Of a stretch of 64,000 bases of DNA, positions 17,076-25,554 are shown piece after piece; position 1 is the first letter of the stretch, and each line of letters opens with the position of its first letter. This stretch comes from Pseudomonadota bacterium (GTDB lineage Bacteria > Bdellovibrionota > Bacteriovoracia > Bacteriovoracales > Bacteriovoracaceae), in contig JAIYDL010000001.1 in NCBI GenBank assembly GCA_027487515.1, forward strand, positions 42,745-106,744, read 5' to 3'. Position numbers and translations under genes: made by a program. The notes beneath the pieces were generated by a model. It was not told where the DNA came from and ran no database searches. It saw nothing but the letters and a program-made list of their open reading frames with translations.

Positions 17076-17726
17076 CTAGAGATCGTCGTCCTCGTCCTCT
17101 TCTTCTTCGCCGGACTTTTTCTTCGGGCCTTTGACGTACTCAACGTCTTCGTCGAGTTCGTCGATCTCGTCTTCGTCTTCCGGAGAATCGAGGCCTTCTT
17201 CGTAGCCCCAGCCATAGCCGTAGCTCGCTTCCTCTTCTTCATCGGCGGCCGCATCCGCAGGCTTGGCCTCGCCCTCTTCTTCATCGTCGGCGTCGAACTC
17301 GGCATCGAAGTCGTCGTTGATCGAGTCTGATGTGTAGTCATCCCCCAGGTTCGCCGCGGCGTGCGCCGGAACTTTGGGTGCGAGGATTTCTTTGACCGGA
17401 GCTTTTTTCTCTTTTACAACTTTCGCCGCTGCCTTTGGAGCAGGCTTCGCAGCGGGAGTTTTTTTTGGTGCGGCCTTCGGTTTTGGTGCAACTTTTGGCG
17501 CTTGCTTTGGTGCAACTTTTTTCGCAGGCACAGCTTTCTTCGTCACTTTCTTCACGGCTTTCTTCGGGGCCACAACTTTCTTCGCCGCTGCCTTCTTCTT
17601 CGGAGCAGCTTTCGCGGGAGCCGCTTTCTTCGCTGTTACTTTCTTTACGACTTTCTTAGGCGCTGCTTTTTTGGCAGCCTTTGGGGCAGCCTTTTTTGTT
17701 ACTTTTTTGGTCTTTTTCGTGGCCAC
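17076..17726 (-). CDS. Histone H1-like protein with acidic C-terminus
   Basis: A 216-residue bipolar protein. Residues 1-125 are almost only Lys, Ala, Pro and Val in KKAAPK/KKVV-type repeats, like eukaryotic histone H1 tails and bacterial H1-like proteins, and should bind DNA or RNA non-specifically. Residues 125-216 are strongly acidic (runs of Glu/Asp) with a single aromatic island, SYGYGWGYEEG. The start is GTG with AAGGA 6 nt upstream. A strong promoter precedes it and a strong terminator follows, so it is a single, probably highly expressed gene. The acidic half may shield the basic half or recruit partners. Confidence 0.75.
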   Translation of the reverse strand: MATKKTKKVTKKAAPKAAKKAAPKKVVKKVTAKKAAPAKAAPKKKAAAKKVVAPKKAVKKVTKKAVPAKKVAPKQAPKVAPKPKAAPKKTPAAKPAPKAAAKVVKEKKAPVKEILAPKVPAHAAANLGDDYTSDSINDDFDAEFDADDEEEGEAKPADAAADEEEEASYGYGWGYEEGLDSPEDEDEIDELDEDVEYVKGPKKKSGEEEEDEDDDL

Positions 17727-17770
17727 AAAAGATCCTTTTGAAGAAGTGGAAGTGTGTATAAGACCCCACT

Positions 17771-17800
17771 ATTATAGGGCCCCGCTGAGGCCCTTATCAA
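17771..17800 (-). promoter_or_regulatory. Strong sigma-70-like promoter of the histone-like gene
   Basis: On the minus strand TTGATA (17800-17795) is followed after 18 nt by a perfect TATAAT (17776-17771), 44 nt before the GTG start. The quality of both boxes predicts high constitutive expression. Confidence 0.7.
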
Positions 17801-17811
17801 GAGGCGAAAAA

Positions 17812-20595
17812 TTAATACTTAATGGAAGAAAAATCCTCACCGAGAGTGTCGAGCGCGTTCCGGAACGCCGTCTGTTTCGTATCGTCTCCTGTGCCCGTTG
17901 GGTTGACGGTGCCTTCGGAGTGAATCAGGAAAGTCGAGTTGTCGTACCTTGGACCTCCCCCGGATTGCACCGAATCAAGTGTGATGAACTTTGTAGAGTA
18001 GAAGTTTCGACGCATTTTGTCACTTATGTCTGAGGAGAGAGGGCTCACAAACGTGCCGTCAAAATTGGCACCCGTGAATGGGCCCGGCATGTAGGCCGTG
18101 AGGAGCCGCATGTTATCGGCGTTTCTATCGTAGGAGTATTCCATCTGGTAGTAGGTTGGATCATAGGAGCCGGGATTTACGATGCCCCCTGAAAAATACT
18201 CCTCAAGGAGACTTCCGAGTGGCTTGGGACACCCGTCAGGGTTGGCCGGTGCCAGCGCGGGCCTCACCGGGCCGCCGTAATAAAAATACAGGAAGCGACC
18301 TGCGAGGCTCGAGCACGACTCTGGCATGAGAGTGATGTCATTGGCCGCGAAGTCGATGTCGGAGATGCCCTTGGCGGATCGGATCACTCCCTGGGCCGCG
18401 CCCTGAGCACCGCCGGCGAGATTGTCTTTCTCTTTAAAGACTGCGAGGGCCGCCTTGTTCATCGCCATCTTGTACTTGGTCATGCCGGTTTCCTGAGCGC
18501 CCATGAATTCGTAGATGGCACTGAGGACCTCTTGCGCCGAGCTGTAAAGAACGTCGACCTGATCGTTGGCCTTGAAAAGGGGCGCATAGATCCGAGTCCG
18601 ATAGACATCGATCCCATTCTTATTCACCTCACCCTGCTCATCCGTAATGAAGCCGAAGGAATCGAGGCCCGCCCCGAGGTTCAGGGCCTCGTTCGGCGTC
18701 GGGATCAGGTAGTTTGCAGCTTCGTAAAGAGTGGGGGCCTTGATCCGGGCAATCTCCGCGTCAAGGTCGCTCGGTGAAATCGTCGGGCTGAGTGCGGTAC
18801 CTTTGAATTTCTTGAACTGATACTGAGCATAGAGTCCCACCGGTTGCTCGGTGCTGGGATTTTTGGCGTCGAGGATATGGATCCGATCTGTTGCTAGCGT
18901 GTAGCCCGTGCTCTTGAAGGGAACTTCATAATCGTACACGAGATTCGGAACTCCGAACTGGACACCGCCGGCGTCGGCGAGCTTTCCTCCCAGCGGTTTA
19001 TCGGGAGCCTCAAGCCAGAATGATCCCGGCGCCTGAGTCGAGTTGGTCGGGAGCGGGAGCCCGGGGATGAACTTAAGGCCTCCAGCGGCGGTTTCGCTGT
19101 AGAGCTTTCCTCGGATCGTGACTCCGTCAAACTTGTAGGAGGTGATGTAGGGGAGGGAGCGCAGCTTGAGGGAATCGGTGCGACCCACGATGTAGTTTTC
19201 ACTCTGCTTCTGCGTGAAGAGCATGGGCCCGATCCGGCCCCCCATGGGCTTCGCGGCGGCGTAAGCCGTGAGCACCACGGGCCCTTCCGTGAACGGGTTA
19301 AACATTCCGACGAACTCGGCTTCGCCTTTCACCGCATAGTAAGTAAGGACGTCTGGGTCTTTGTAGAATCCCATCGGATAGCCGGGAACGGGAATCGCGA
19401 CCTTCGAGACGTCACAGGCACCAGAGGTTTTATCGTCGTTCCGAGGAAACATGGCCGCATAAAAGATGGCGTAGTTCACCATCATGAGCTTCAGGTCGAC
19501 CCACTGCTTTTCGTACTGCTTCTCTTTCGGAATCAGGAGATTGCTCGCGTTGGCTTCGTTGGGATAGCTCACCTTCTTCGGCGGAAGTTCCGTCAGCGTG
19601 AACGACGACTTCATTTCGCTGTCCTCTTCGTTTCCGAGGTTCCTGTACCCCGAGTAGAAGGCCTTCACGATGCGCTCATTCCCGAGTCTTTTTTCTTGGG
19701 AGATCGCGCCGATGGCCTTGGTGCAGTTCGTGAGATTCGTCGAGCCGTTCGCGCACACCTTCCCGGGTTCGGCGGGTCGGTTCATGACAAACTCGAGGTT
19801 CCGGATCCGCAGTGCGAGTTCCACGGCCCGGGGCCACGCCCCTTGCCGGTCCGAGAGGATGGCTGGGCCTCGGCCGGCCAGGGAATCATCCATGCCGTTT
19901 GAGAGAACGTTGTAGGTCCAGGTGGTCGCGACCGTCATGTTCAGATCCGACCGGTCGACGCAGTCGGCGATCTTCGTGGAGATGAGGACATCGGTGAAGG
20001 CCCGTGACGCTTCCTCGGCTCCGGGAAGATTCGACGACCCGAACTCCGGGAGACCCGGGACCGAGTAGCGCTTGCAGATGTTAGTTTTGGAGCCTGCGAT
20101 GTGGATACAGACGGCTGGAATGTTGAACTGGTCCTCGGTCTGGACTCCGGAGAGGACGTTGACGTCTTTCTCGAGCTTGAAGCGCATGACACCGGAGTCT
20201 CCCGGGGTCTCAACGTCGGCGATGTTGAGGTTTCCGATCACGTAGTACTTGTAGAGCCACTCTTTGTAGATGTTGCGCATTTCCCAGTTAAGGTAGGCGA
20301 TCTTCGTGAGCTGCCGCGCCTGCACGGCCGCTCCCGCGAACGCCGCCGCGTCCGTGGCGTTCTGGAGGTTGATCTTGGCCTTCACGAAGAGACCCACATT
20401 GATCACGAACGCCACGATGGTGATCATCACCACGAGAGAGGCGGAGAAGAATATGCTGATTTGTCCCCGCTCGTTGTTGAGCAGGGCCATTCGGGGGGTT
20501 CGTTTTGCCACTGGCGCCAATTCTTGTCCGTTAAAGCTGGTGAATTTACGTCTCCCTATTTTGGTACGTGTCTTGCCTTGTGTAAAGGCATCCAA
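17812..20595 (-). CDS. Very large TadG/TadE-like surface protein
   Basis: A protein of up to 927 residues. After a basic N-terminus comes GQISIFFSASLVVMITIVAF and the helix VKAKINLQNATDAAAFAGAA, the hallmark N-terminus of TadE/TadG-like pilus-assembly proteins, placing the rest outside the membrane. The exported part is long, Gly/Pro/Ser/Thr-rich and Cys-poor, with no von Willebrand domain motif seen. The start is uncertain: TTG at 20595 lacks an SD, and ATG at 20490, just before the NNERGQIS segment, lacks one too. No other tad genes are nearby, so a role in a pilus is only inferred. Confidence 0.7.
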   Translation of the reverse strand: MDAFTQGKTRTKIGRRKFTSFNGQELAPVAKRTPRMALLNNERGQISIFFSASLVVMITIVAFVINVGLFVKAKINLQNATDAAAFAGAAVQARQLTKIAYLNWEMRNIYKEWLYKYYVIGNLNIADVETPGDSGVMRFKLEKDVNVLSGVQTEDQFNIPAVCIHIAGSKTNICKRYSVPGLPEFGSSNLPGAEEASRAFTDVLISTKIADCVDRSDLNMTVATTWTYNVLSNGMDDSLAGRGPAILSDRQGAWPRAVELALRIRNLEFVMNRPAEPGKVCANGSTNLTNCTKAIGAISQEKRLGNERIVKAFYSGYRNLGNEEDSEMKSSFTLTELPPKKVSYPNEANASNLLIPKEKQYEKQWVDLKLMMVNYAIFYAAMFPRNDDKTSGACDVSKVAIPVPGYPMGFYKDPDVLTYYAVKGEAEFVGMFNPFTEGPVVLTAYAAAKPMGGRIGPMLFTQKQSENYIVGRTDSLKLRSLPYITSYKFDGVTIRGKLYSETAAGGLKFIPGLPLPTNSTQAPGSFWLEAPDKPLGGKLADAGGVQFGVPNLVYDYEVPFKSTGYTLATDRIHILDAKNPSTEQPVGLYAQYQFKKFKGTALSPTISPSDLDAEIARIKAPTLYEAANYLIPTPNEALNLGAGLDSFGFITDEQGEVNKNGIDVYRTRIYAPLFKANDQVDVLYSSAQEVLSAIYEFMGAQETGMTKYKMAMNKAALAVFKEKDNLAGGAQGAAQGVIRSAKGISDIDFAANDITLMPESCSSLAGRFLYFYYGGPVRPALAPANPDGCPKPLGSLLEEYFSGGIVNPGSYDPTYYQMEYSYDRNADNMRLLTAYMPGPFTGANFDGTFVSPLSSDISDKMRRNFYSTKFITLDSVQSGGGPRYDNSTFLIHSEGTVNPTGTGDDTKQTAFRNALDTLGEDFSSIKY

Positions 20596-20691
20596 AGGGT
20601 ACCGATCTTTGGTAGCTGGACGTGAGTCGAATTCGGTAAGCCTTTCCTAGCATCCCACCTTGTTTTCACCCCGCCACAACAGTTCACCACC

Positions 20692-20713
20692 CTAGGCATC
20701 GCAGGATGCCTAG
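20692..20713. other. Intergenic hairpin between TadG-like gene and 20805 gene
   Basis: CTAGGCATC (20692-20700) and GATGCCTAG (20705-20713) form a perfect 9-bp stem with loop GCAG. On the plus strand AGGTTCTTTTTC follows, so it might attenuate or terminate transcription heading to the downstream gene; its role is open. Confidence 0.45.
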
Positions 20714-20804
20714 AGGTTCTTTTTCTGGGGTTAGCACAAGGCAAAATCTGCAGGCTCAAGGCGACGACCGGGAAGATGTGTTCTAATAACTCTAGGAGGA
20801 GTGA

Positions 20805-21188
20805 ATGAAGAAGACCACGCGAGACTGTTTCTGCGCCCTGTGCCGGTCACCCCGGAAGCTGCGCTACTCGCGCTACCTGACGACGCTCCACTACGGTCAA
20901 ATCATGGTTCTCGCTCTCGTCTTCACGGCCGCGGCTTTTCCTTTTTTCGGCTGGAAGGGTGTGGGCTCGCTGCCGCTGATCTGGGCACTCTTTGAGAGCA
21001 TCCATAAGTCGCTCTACCGTAAGGATCTGACGTGTCCTTACTGCGGCTTCGATCCGAAATGGTACAAAAAAGACGTTAAATTTGCCCGTCAGAAAGTCGA
21101 GGAATTCCTCAAGCAAAATCCCGACAGCCCCGTGCTCCGCCGAGTCGAGTCTTCCTCTTCTGAGAATTCCTCTTCTCGCTCGAATTAG
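20805..21188 (+). CDS. Membrane protein with two Cys pairs (Zn-ribbon-like)
   Basis: A 127-residue protein: Cys-rich N-terminus (CFCALC, residues 8-13), two closely spaced transmembrane segments (about 35-70), then CPYCGF at about 83-88, so that the two Cys pairs can meet on the cytoplasmic face and hold a metal. The C-terminus is charged and Ser-rich. AGGAGGAG precedes the ATG. No described family is recognised; a metal-binding cytoplasmic ribbon is inferred from the Cys spacing. It is followed, after 190 nt, by ssb. Confidence 0.6.
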   Translation: MKKTTRDCFCALCRSPRKLRYSRYLTTLHYGQIMVLALVFTAAAFPFFGWKGVGSLPLIWALFESIHKSLYRKDLTCPYCGFDPKWYKKDVKFARQKVEEFLKQNPDSPVLRRVESSSSENSSSRSN

Positions 21189-21378
21189 TTTTCCGGGGCG
21201 CGCAAAACTCTCATTTTATTCCAGCATTTAACCTCGGCTCCCGCTGGTCCCGTTCTTTCATCAGGTAAGGGTTAGAAAGGAAATAATCTTTTCCCATCAC
21301 CCCCAACTGAGGTAAGAAAGGAAGAATAGGAAACCTTCATCTCAATCATTCGCATCCTATGCGACTAAGGAGCATTTC

Positions 21379-21831
21379 ATGAGCGTAAACAAAGTTATTT
21401 TACTCGGACGACTCGGGCAAGATCCTGAGCTTAAGTACACACCCGGTGGATCTCCGGTTTGCAACTTCTCTCTTGCGACGACTGAGTCGTGGACGGACAA
21501 GGGCGGTCAGAAACAGGAGAAAACTGAATGGCATCGCGTTGTCGTGTGGGGCAAACTCGCTGAGCTCTGTAATCAGTACCTCTCAAAAGGCAGACAGGCC
21601 TTCCTCGAGGGCCGTCTCCAGACTCGCTCATGGGACGATAAGGATGGTAACAAGCGCTACACCACGGAGATCCTTGCCTCTACGGTCCAGTTCATCGGCG
21701 GCCCATCGGCGAACGCGAACGCTGGTGCGAATCCCGGAGTTGATACGTCGTATTCTCAGGCGCCTGCTCGGGAGCAGGAGTACCAAGTCTCCTCCGACGC
21801 CTCATTCGCTGCCGACGATATCCCGTTCTAG
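21379..21831 (+). CDS. ssb: Single-stranded DNA-binding protein
   Basis: A 150-residue SSB. The OB-fold (residues 1-110) contains [30 protein letters not shown] and [11 protein letters not shown], all typical. A short Gln/Ala-rich linker leads to the C-terminal acidic tip ADDIPF, which recruits replication and repair proteins. AAGGAG precedes the ATG. A strong terminator follows 28 nt after the stop, so it is monocistronic. Confidence 0.97.
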   Translation: MSVNKVILLGRLGQDPELKYTPGGSPVCNFSLATTESWTDKGGQKQEKTEWHRVVVWGKLAELCNQYLSKGRQAFLEGRLQTRSWDDKDGNKRYTTEILASTVQFIGGPSANANAGANPGVDTSYSQAPAREQEYQVSSDASFAADDIPF

Positions 21832-21859
21832 GCCAACGACACCGTCAACAATTTCAGTC

Positions 21860-21885
21860 AGGCCCACTTTCAAGTGGGCCTTTTT
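21860..21885 (+). terminator. Intrinsic terminator after ssb
   Basis: AGGCCCACTT and AAGTGGGCCT form a ten-pair stem around a tiny loop (effective loop TTTCAA), followed by TTTTTG. Classic Rho-independent terminator. Confidence 0.92.
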
Positions 21886-21929
21886 GTTCGAGTTTCAAAT
21901 TGCTTCACTCCGAGTTCCTCGAAAAGTGC

Positions 21930-21943
21930 TATACTGGCTCCCA
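21930..21943 (+). promoter_or_regulatory. Leaderless-type -10 box of the HD-GYP gene
   Basis: TATACT (21930-21935) lies 7 nt before the ATG at 21943 and no Shine-Dalgarno sequence is present. Transcription from this box would start at or beside the A of the ATG. No good -35 box is seen. Confidence 0.5.
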
Positions 21944-23079
21944 TGGACATGAAGCCCAGTTTCTTTTCGGTCAGGTACGACCTCGTCCCAACCGCGGAAC
22001 CTCTCCCGTTTGATCTCTTCGTGAACTCCTCTGTCGTTAAAGGGAAGGAGAAGTTCGTCCGCATCTTCCCTCTCGGAGGAACGCTTCACTCAGAAGAGCT
22101 GGATGAATTCCACCGGAAGTACTTTCAGCTCTACATCCCCGAAGAGCAGCGGAAGAACTTTCTCAAGAGTCTGGTGAAGTCGGGTGTCGACGACGTTCAA
22201 AAAACGAACGTCCTCAAAGACGCGGCCCTGGATTACCTCCATAACATCTTCCACAAGGAATTTTCGACAGAGCTTTTGGCCGAGAACATTGAAGCCTGCC
22301 GCGAGGTGGTAGAAAACATGGTGGACGTGCTCGATCACCACGACATCGACTCCCTTCGGACACTGATCGGAAACCTCTCCTTCCACGACTTCTATACTTT
22401 TGATCACTCGATCAATGTCTCCATGTACTGCATTCAGATCTATCGTTCTGCGAATCCGCGAGCGACGCGCAGAGAACTCACCCACGTGGGCCTCGGTGGC
22501 CTTCTCCATGACCTCGGGAAGATTAAAATTCCGACTCACATTCTGAACAACCCCGGGGGCCTATCGCATGAGGACTACCAGACGATCAAGCGCCATCCAG
22601 ATTACGGATTGGACCTTCTCCTCAACGGCCACTGCGAAGTCGGCGGTGGCGTTGACCTGAAGACCATCGCGCGCGTGGTCCACGAGCACCACGAGAACTT
22701 CGATGGAACCGGCTACCCGAAGAAGCTCAAGGGGAAGGAAGAGATTCATCTCTACGCGCGGGTCTGCACCATCGCAGACTTCTTTGATGCGATCACGACG
22801 AAGCGCTCGTACAATGAAGTGCTCTCGATCCAGGATGCGATGAATACCATGCGGAAGTTTCGCGGGATCAAGCTTGATCCGGAACTCTTTGATGTCTTCG
22901 ATCGCCACGTTCGATATGTCCGGGCCGATACCGCCAAAGAGCTCCGTCTTTCCGACTCGTTCGACCCGACCTTGCCCTACGCCAAACTCCCGATTGAGGA
23001 AGTGAAGAGAGTGGATAAAGGGCCCGATTTTGGGAAAATAAAGATCGTAGATCCGGCCAAGAAGAAGGCAAAAAACTAG
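21943..23079 (+). CDS. HD-GYP domain protein (c-di-GMP phosphodiesterase type)
   Basis: A 378-residue protein. A ~150-residue N-terminal region of unknown type precedes the HD-GYP domain with HDLGK, RHPDYG, and HHENFDGTGYP followed by ARVCTIADFFDAITTKRSY, all conserved residues of active HD-GYP enzymes that hydrolyse cyclic-di-GMP to GMP. A long Asp/Glu-rich helical stretch (about 60-110) may be a regulatory linker. I chose the ATG at 21943 because the -10 box lies directly before it. It is single, between the ssb terminator and a bidirectional hairpin. Confidence 0.87.
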   Translation: MDMKPSFFSVRYDLVPTAEPLPFDLFVNSSVVKGKEKFVRIFPLGGTLHSEELDEFHRKYFQLYIPEEQRKNFLKSLVKSGVDDVQKTNVLKDAALDYLHNIFHKEFSTELLAENIEACREVVENMVDVLDHHDIDSLRTLIGNLSFHDFYTFDHSINVSMYCIQIYRSANPRATRRELTHVGLGGLLHDLGKIKIPTHILNNPGGLSHEDYQTIKRHPDYGLDLLLNGHCEVGGGVDLKTIARVVHEHHENFDGTGYPKKLKGKEEIHLYARVCTIADFFDAITTKRSYNEVLSIQDAMNTMRKFRGIKLDPELFDVFDRHVRYVRADTAKELRLSDSFDPTLPYAKLPIEEVKRVDKGPDFGKIKIVDPAKKKAKN

Positions 23080-23109
23080 CGAGGGGATGAGTTCCCTCAT
23101 CCCCTCGCT
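23078..23109. terminator. Shared terminator hairpin between HD-GYP and secG
   Basis: A perfect 14-bp stem (23078-23091 with 23096-23109) and a TTCC loop in the space between two convergent genes. Minus-strand readout gives AGTTTTTTG after the stem, plus-strand readout TTTAAG, so both directions can stop here. Confidence 0.8.
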
Positions 23110-23128
23110 TTAAGACTGAAATTGAAGT

Positions 23129-23554
23129 TTACTGATTCGTTGTCGGAGTCGCTGCTGGTGTCGCAGCGGCTGGCTGAGCTGTTGTGGCGGCCGGAGTCTC
23201 AGTACCTTGGGAGTTCGCTTCAGCGCCAGGACCTGATTGAAGTCCTTTCTTATCCAACGCCTGGACATCGGAATTAAGCGGAGCGGCCACGGGAGCTTCG
23301 TTGTCGAAAAGGGATTTTTTGGACTCCCGAGATTTTACCGTCGTCAGGACAATCGAGTTAACCATGAAGCCGATCGCAAGCACCGACGTGAGCTTGGTCA
23401 TGAAGTTTCCCTTCGCCGAGCTAGAGAAGACTGCTTGAGAGGCACCGCCACCCATGACTGCTCCCATCTCTGCACCTTTCCCGAACTGAAGGAGAACGGC
23501 AGTGACTAGGAGGACGCAAATGATGACATGGAAAACGATTAGGAAAGTGATCAT
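23129..23554 (-). CDS. secG: Protein-export subunit SecG
   Basis: A 141-residue SecG of the SecYEG translocon: two membrane helices (MITFLIVFHVIICVLLVTAVLL and LTSVLAIGFMVNSIVLTTVK) joined by the conserved QFGKGAEMGAVMGGG loop with FSSSAKGNF. The C-terminal 60 residues are Ala/Pro/Thr/Gln-rich and probably disordered, longer than in E. coli (110 aa total). It is last of the run gap-pgk-tpiA-secG, an arrangement seen in many bacteria; the gap to tpiA is 58 nt. Confidence 0.93.
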   Translation of the reverse strand: MITFLIVFHVIICVLLVTAVLLQFGKGAEMGAVMGGGASQAVFSSSAKGNFMTKLTSVLAIGFMVNSIVLTTVKSRESKKSLFDNEAPVAAPLNSDVQALDKKGLQSGPGAEANSQGTETPAATTAQPAAATPAATPTTNQ

Positions 23555-23612
23555 AGTGGTTTAAACTCCGGGTAAGGACACTAGTTCTAGCAAAGCTCTT
23601 AAACAAAAACAA

Positions 23613-24341
23613 TTACATATCGCCACAAAGCGCTAAAAAATCCTTCGCCTTGAGGCTTGCCCCACCAACCAGTCCCCCGTCGATGTCCTTCTGGGCCAAT
23701 AATTCTTCTACGTTATCCGGCTTTACCGAACCACCGTAGAGAATTCGAGTCTTTTGCCCGAAGCTAGGAAACTTGGCCGTGAGGATTGATCGGATGAAAC
23801 TATGAACTTCCTGCGCCTGGGCAGGGGAGGCGGTTTTCCCAGTTCCGATCGCCCAGACGGGCTCGTAGGCGATGATAAGATTCTCTAGCGTGGCCTTCGT
23901 TTGATCGTTGAGGCCCTGGTGCAGTTGATCACCGATGAGAGACAGAGTTAAGCCCTGCTCCCTTTGCTCGAGGGTTTCTCCGACACAGTAGATCACCGTG
24001 AGGCCTTCCTGGAGAGCAGTTCGGATCTTCGCGTTAAGCCCCCGGGAGGTTTCGGAAAAGTGCTGGCGTCGCTCGGAGTGGCCGAGGATAACAAAGTGCC
24101 CGCCCATCTCTCGGAACGTTCGAGGTGAAACCTCGCCGGTGTAGGCCCCGTCGGTGTGTTCAGAGCAGTTTTGAATCCCCGCTTTAAGCTCGGAGTTAAT
24201 GACCAGCTTTACGTAGAGCGCCTGCGGGGCGATCCAAGCTTCTCGGTGACCACTGTACTTCTCTAAAAACGCGTCGAGGTACTCGGCGCACTCCTTGCCG
24301 TTCTTATTCATCTTCCAGTTTCCGACCATGAGCTTCTTCAT
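23613..24341 (-). CDS. tpiA: Triosephosphate isomerase
   Basis: A 242-residue TIM barrel interconverting dihydroxyacetone phosphate and glyceraldehyde-3-phosphate. Active-site residues are Lys10 (GNWKMN), His88 (ILGHSERR) and Glu160 (AYEPVWAIGTG), and the phosphate loop ILYGGSVKPDN is present. Slightly shorter than the usual 250. Its start is 2 nt after the pgk stop, so it is co-translated in the glycolytic operon. Confidence 0.97.
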   Translation of the reverse strand: MKKLMVGNWKMNKNGKECAEYLDAFLEKYSGHREAWIAPQALYVKLVINSELKAGIQNCSEHTDGAYTGEVSPRTFREMGGHFVILGHSERRQHFSETSRGLNAKIRTALQEGLTVIYCVGETLEQREQGLTLSLIGDQLHQGLNDQTKATLENLIIAYEPVWAIGTGKTASPAQAQEVHSFIRSILTAKFPSFGQKTRILYGGSVKPDNVEELLAQKDIDGGLVGGASLKAKDFLALCGDM

Positions 24342-24343
24342 GG

Positions 24344-25531
24344 TTAAACTCCAAGCCTCAGCGCCTGGACCCCAGGGAGTTCGCCCCGCTCAATGTACTC
24401 GAGGGAGGCCCCACCACCCGTGGAGACGTGAGAAAACTTCTCCGCTTCTCCGGAGGCGTGGACCGCGGCGACGGAATCACCACCGCCTACGACAGAGAAA
24501 GCCTTAGTTTCTGCGATCGTGTGCGCCATCGCCATGGTGCCTTTGGCAAAGTCCTTGTTCTCAAACAGACCCATGGGCCCGTTCCAGAAAATGGTCTTCG
24601 CTGTGCGGATGTGATCGGCGAAGGCCTTGATCGTCAGCGGTCCGATGTCCAAACCGAGCTGATCTGCCGGAATGCTCTGGCCCGGGCACGGGAGTGGTGC
24701 CCCTCCGAATTCCACCGCCGTGACGTGGTCCTTCGGGAGCTGGATCTTCCCCCCGCGATCCGCGGTGAGGAGCTGCTTCGCGAGGGCGACGTCTTCGTCG
24801 GAGCAAAGCGATTTGCCGACGTCGTACCCCTTTGCCTTCAGGAACGGGTAGGCCATGGCCCCGCCAATCAGGAGCGTGTCCACGAGCACGAGCATCTTCT
24901 CGATCGTCTTGATTTTGTCCGACACCTTCGCACCGCCGATGATGGCAACGAAGGGTTTGGCGGGTTTCTCGAGGAGGGCCCCGAGAGAGTCGATTTCTTT
25001 TTTCATCAAGAGGCCCGGGTACGCACGGTTTTTAAAGAACGCATTGATCGCGTACGTCGAGGCGTGCTTCCGGTGGGCTGCCCCGAAGGCGTCGTTGACG
25101 TAGATGTCGCCGTACTGGGCAAGCTTCTCCGCGAGCTCCATGTCGTTCTTCTCCTCACCGGGGTGGAAGCGCACGTTCTCGAGCAGCACGAGCTTCGTCT
25201 CTGGAAGAAGCAGGAGGTTCTTGACTCCGTTGTCGACCGGAGACTCAGAGAGGATGACGTCCATCCCCAGTTTCTGCGCCAAGTAGGAGGCCACCGGCTC
25301 GAGAGAGTACTTTGGATCCGGGTGTCCGTCCGGACGACCGAGGTGGCTCATCATCACGATCTTGGTAGCACCTTTTTCCAACAGGAGCTGGATCGTCGGG
25401 ATCGCGAGGTCGATGCGACTCGCATCCGTGATCGTCCGCGGTTCCGTTTTCGTGAGAGGCACGTTGAAGTCGAAGCGCGCGATTATCTTCTTGCCTTTAA
25501 GGTCTGCGTCCTGAAGCGACTTGAGATGCAT
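24344..25531 (-). CDS. pgk: Phosphoglycerate kinase
   Basis: A 395-residue two-domain kinase transferring phosphate from 1,3-bisphosphoglycerate to ADP. Diagnostic segments are RFDFNVPL, MMSHLGRPDG, LLENVRFHPGEEKND, FVAIIGGAKVSDKI and the C-terminal SVVGGGDSVAA plus STGGGASLEY. Full length. GGAG lies upstream of the ATG; the start comes 23 nt after the gap stop. Confidence 0.97.
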   Translation of the reverse strand: MHLKSLQDADLKGKKIIARFDFNVPLTKTEPRTITDASRIDLAIPTIQLLLEKGATKIVMMSHLGRPDGHPDPKYSLEPVASYLAQKLGMDVILSESPVDNGVKNLLLLPETKLVLLENVRFHPGEEKNDMELAEKLAQYGDIYVNDAFGAAHRKHASTYAINAFFKNRAYPGLLMKKEIDSLGALLEKPAKPFVAIIGGAKVSDKIKTIEKMLVLVDTLLIGGAMAYPFLKAKGYDVGKSLCSDEDVALAKQLLTADRGGKIQLPKDHVTAVEFGGAPLPCPGQSIPADQLGLDIGPLTIKAFADHIRTAKTIFWNGPMGLFENKDFAKGTMAMAHTIAETKAFSVVGGGDSVAAVHASGEAEKFSHVSTGGGASLEYIERGELPGVQALRLGV

Positions 25532-25554
25532 GGGGAGCTCCGCGGGTTAAAGTT

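Noticed and set aside
17361..18033. Phe/Ala-rich plus-strand frame opposite the histone-like gene
   Set aside because: Direct consequence of Lys/Ala codons on the other strand.
20731..20804. Possible c-di-GMP (GEMM) riboswitch, because AGCACAAGGCAAAA resembles its conserved core
   Set aside because: The second conserved core (GACGCAAAGCC) and the tetraloop receptor pairing are missing; the other strand was equally unconvincing.
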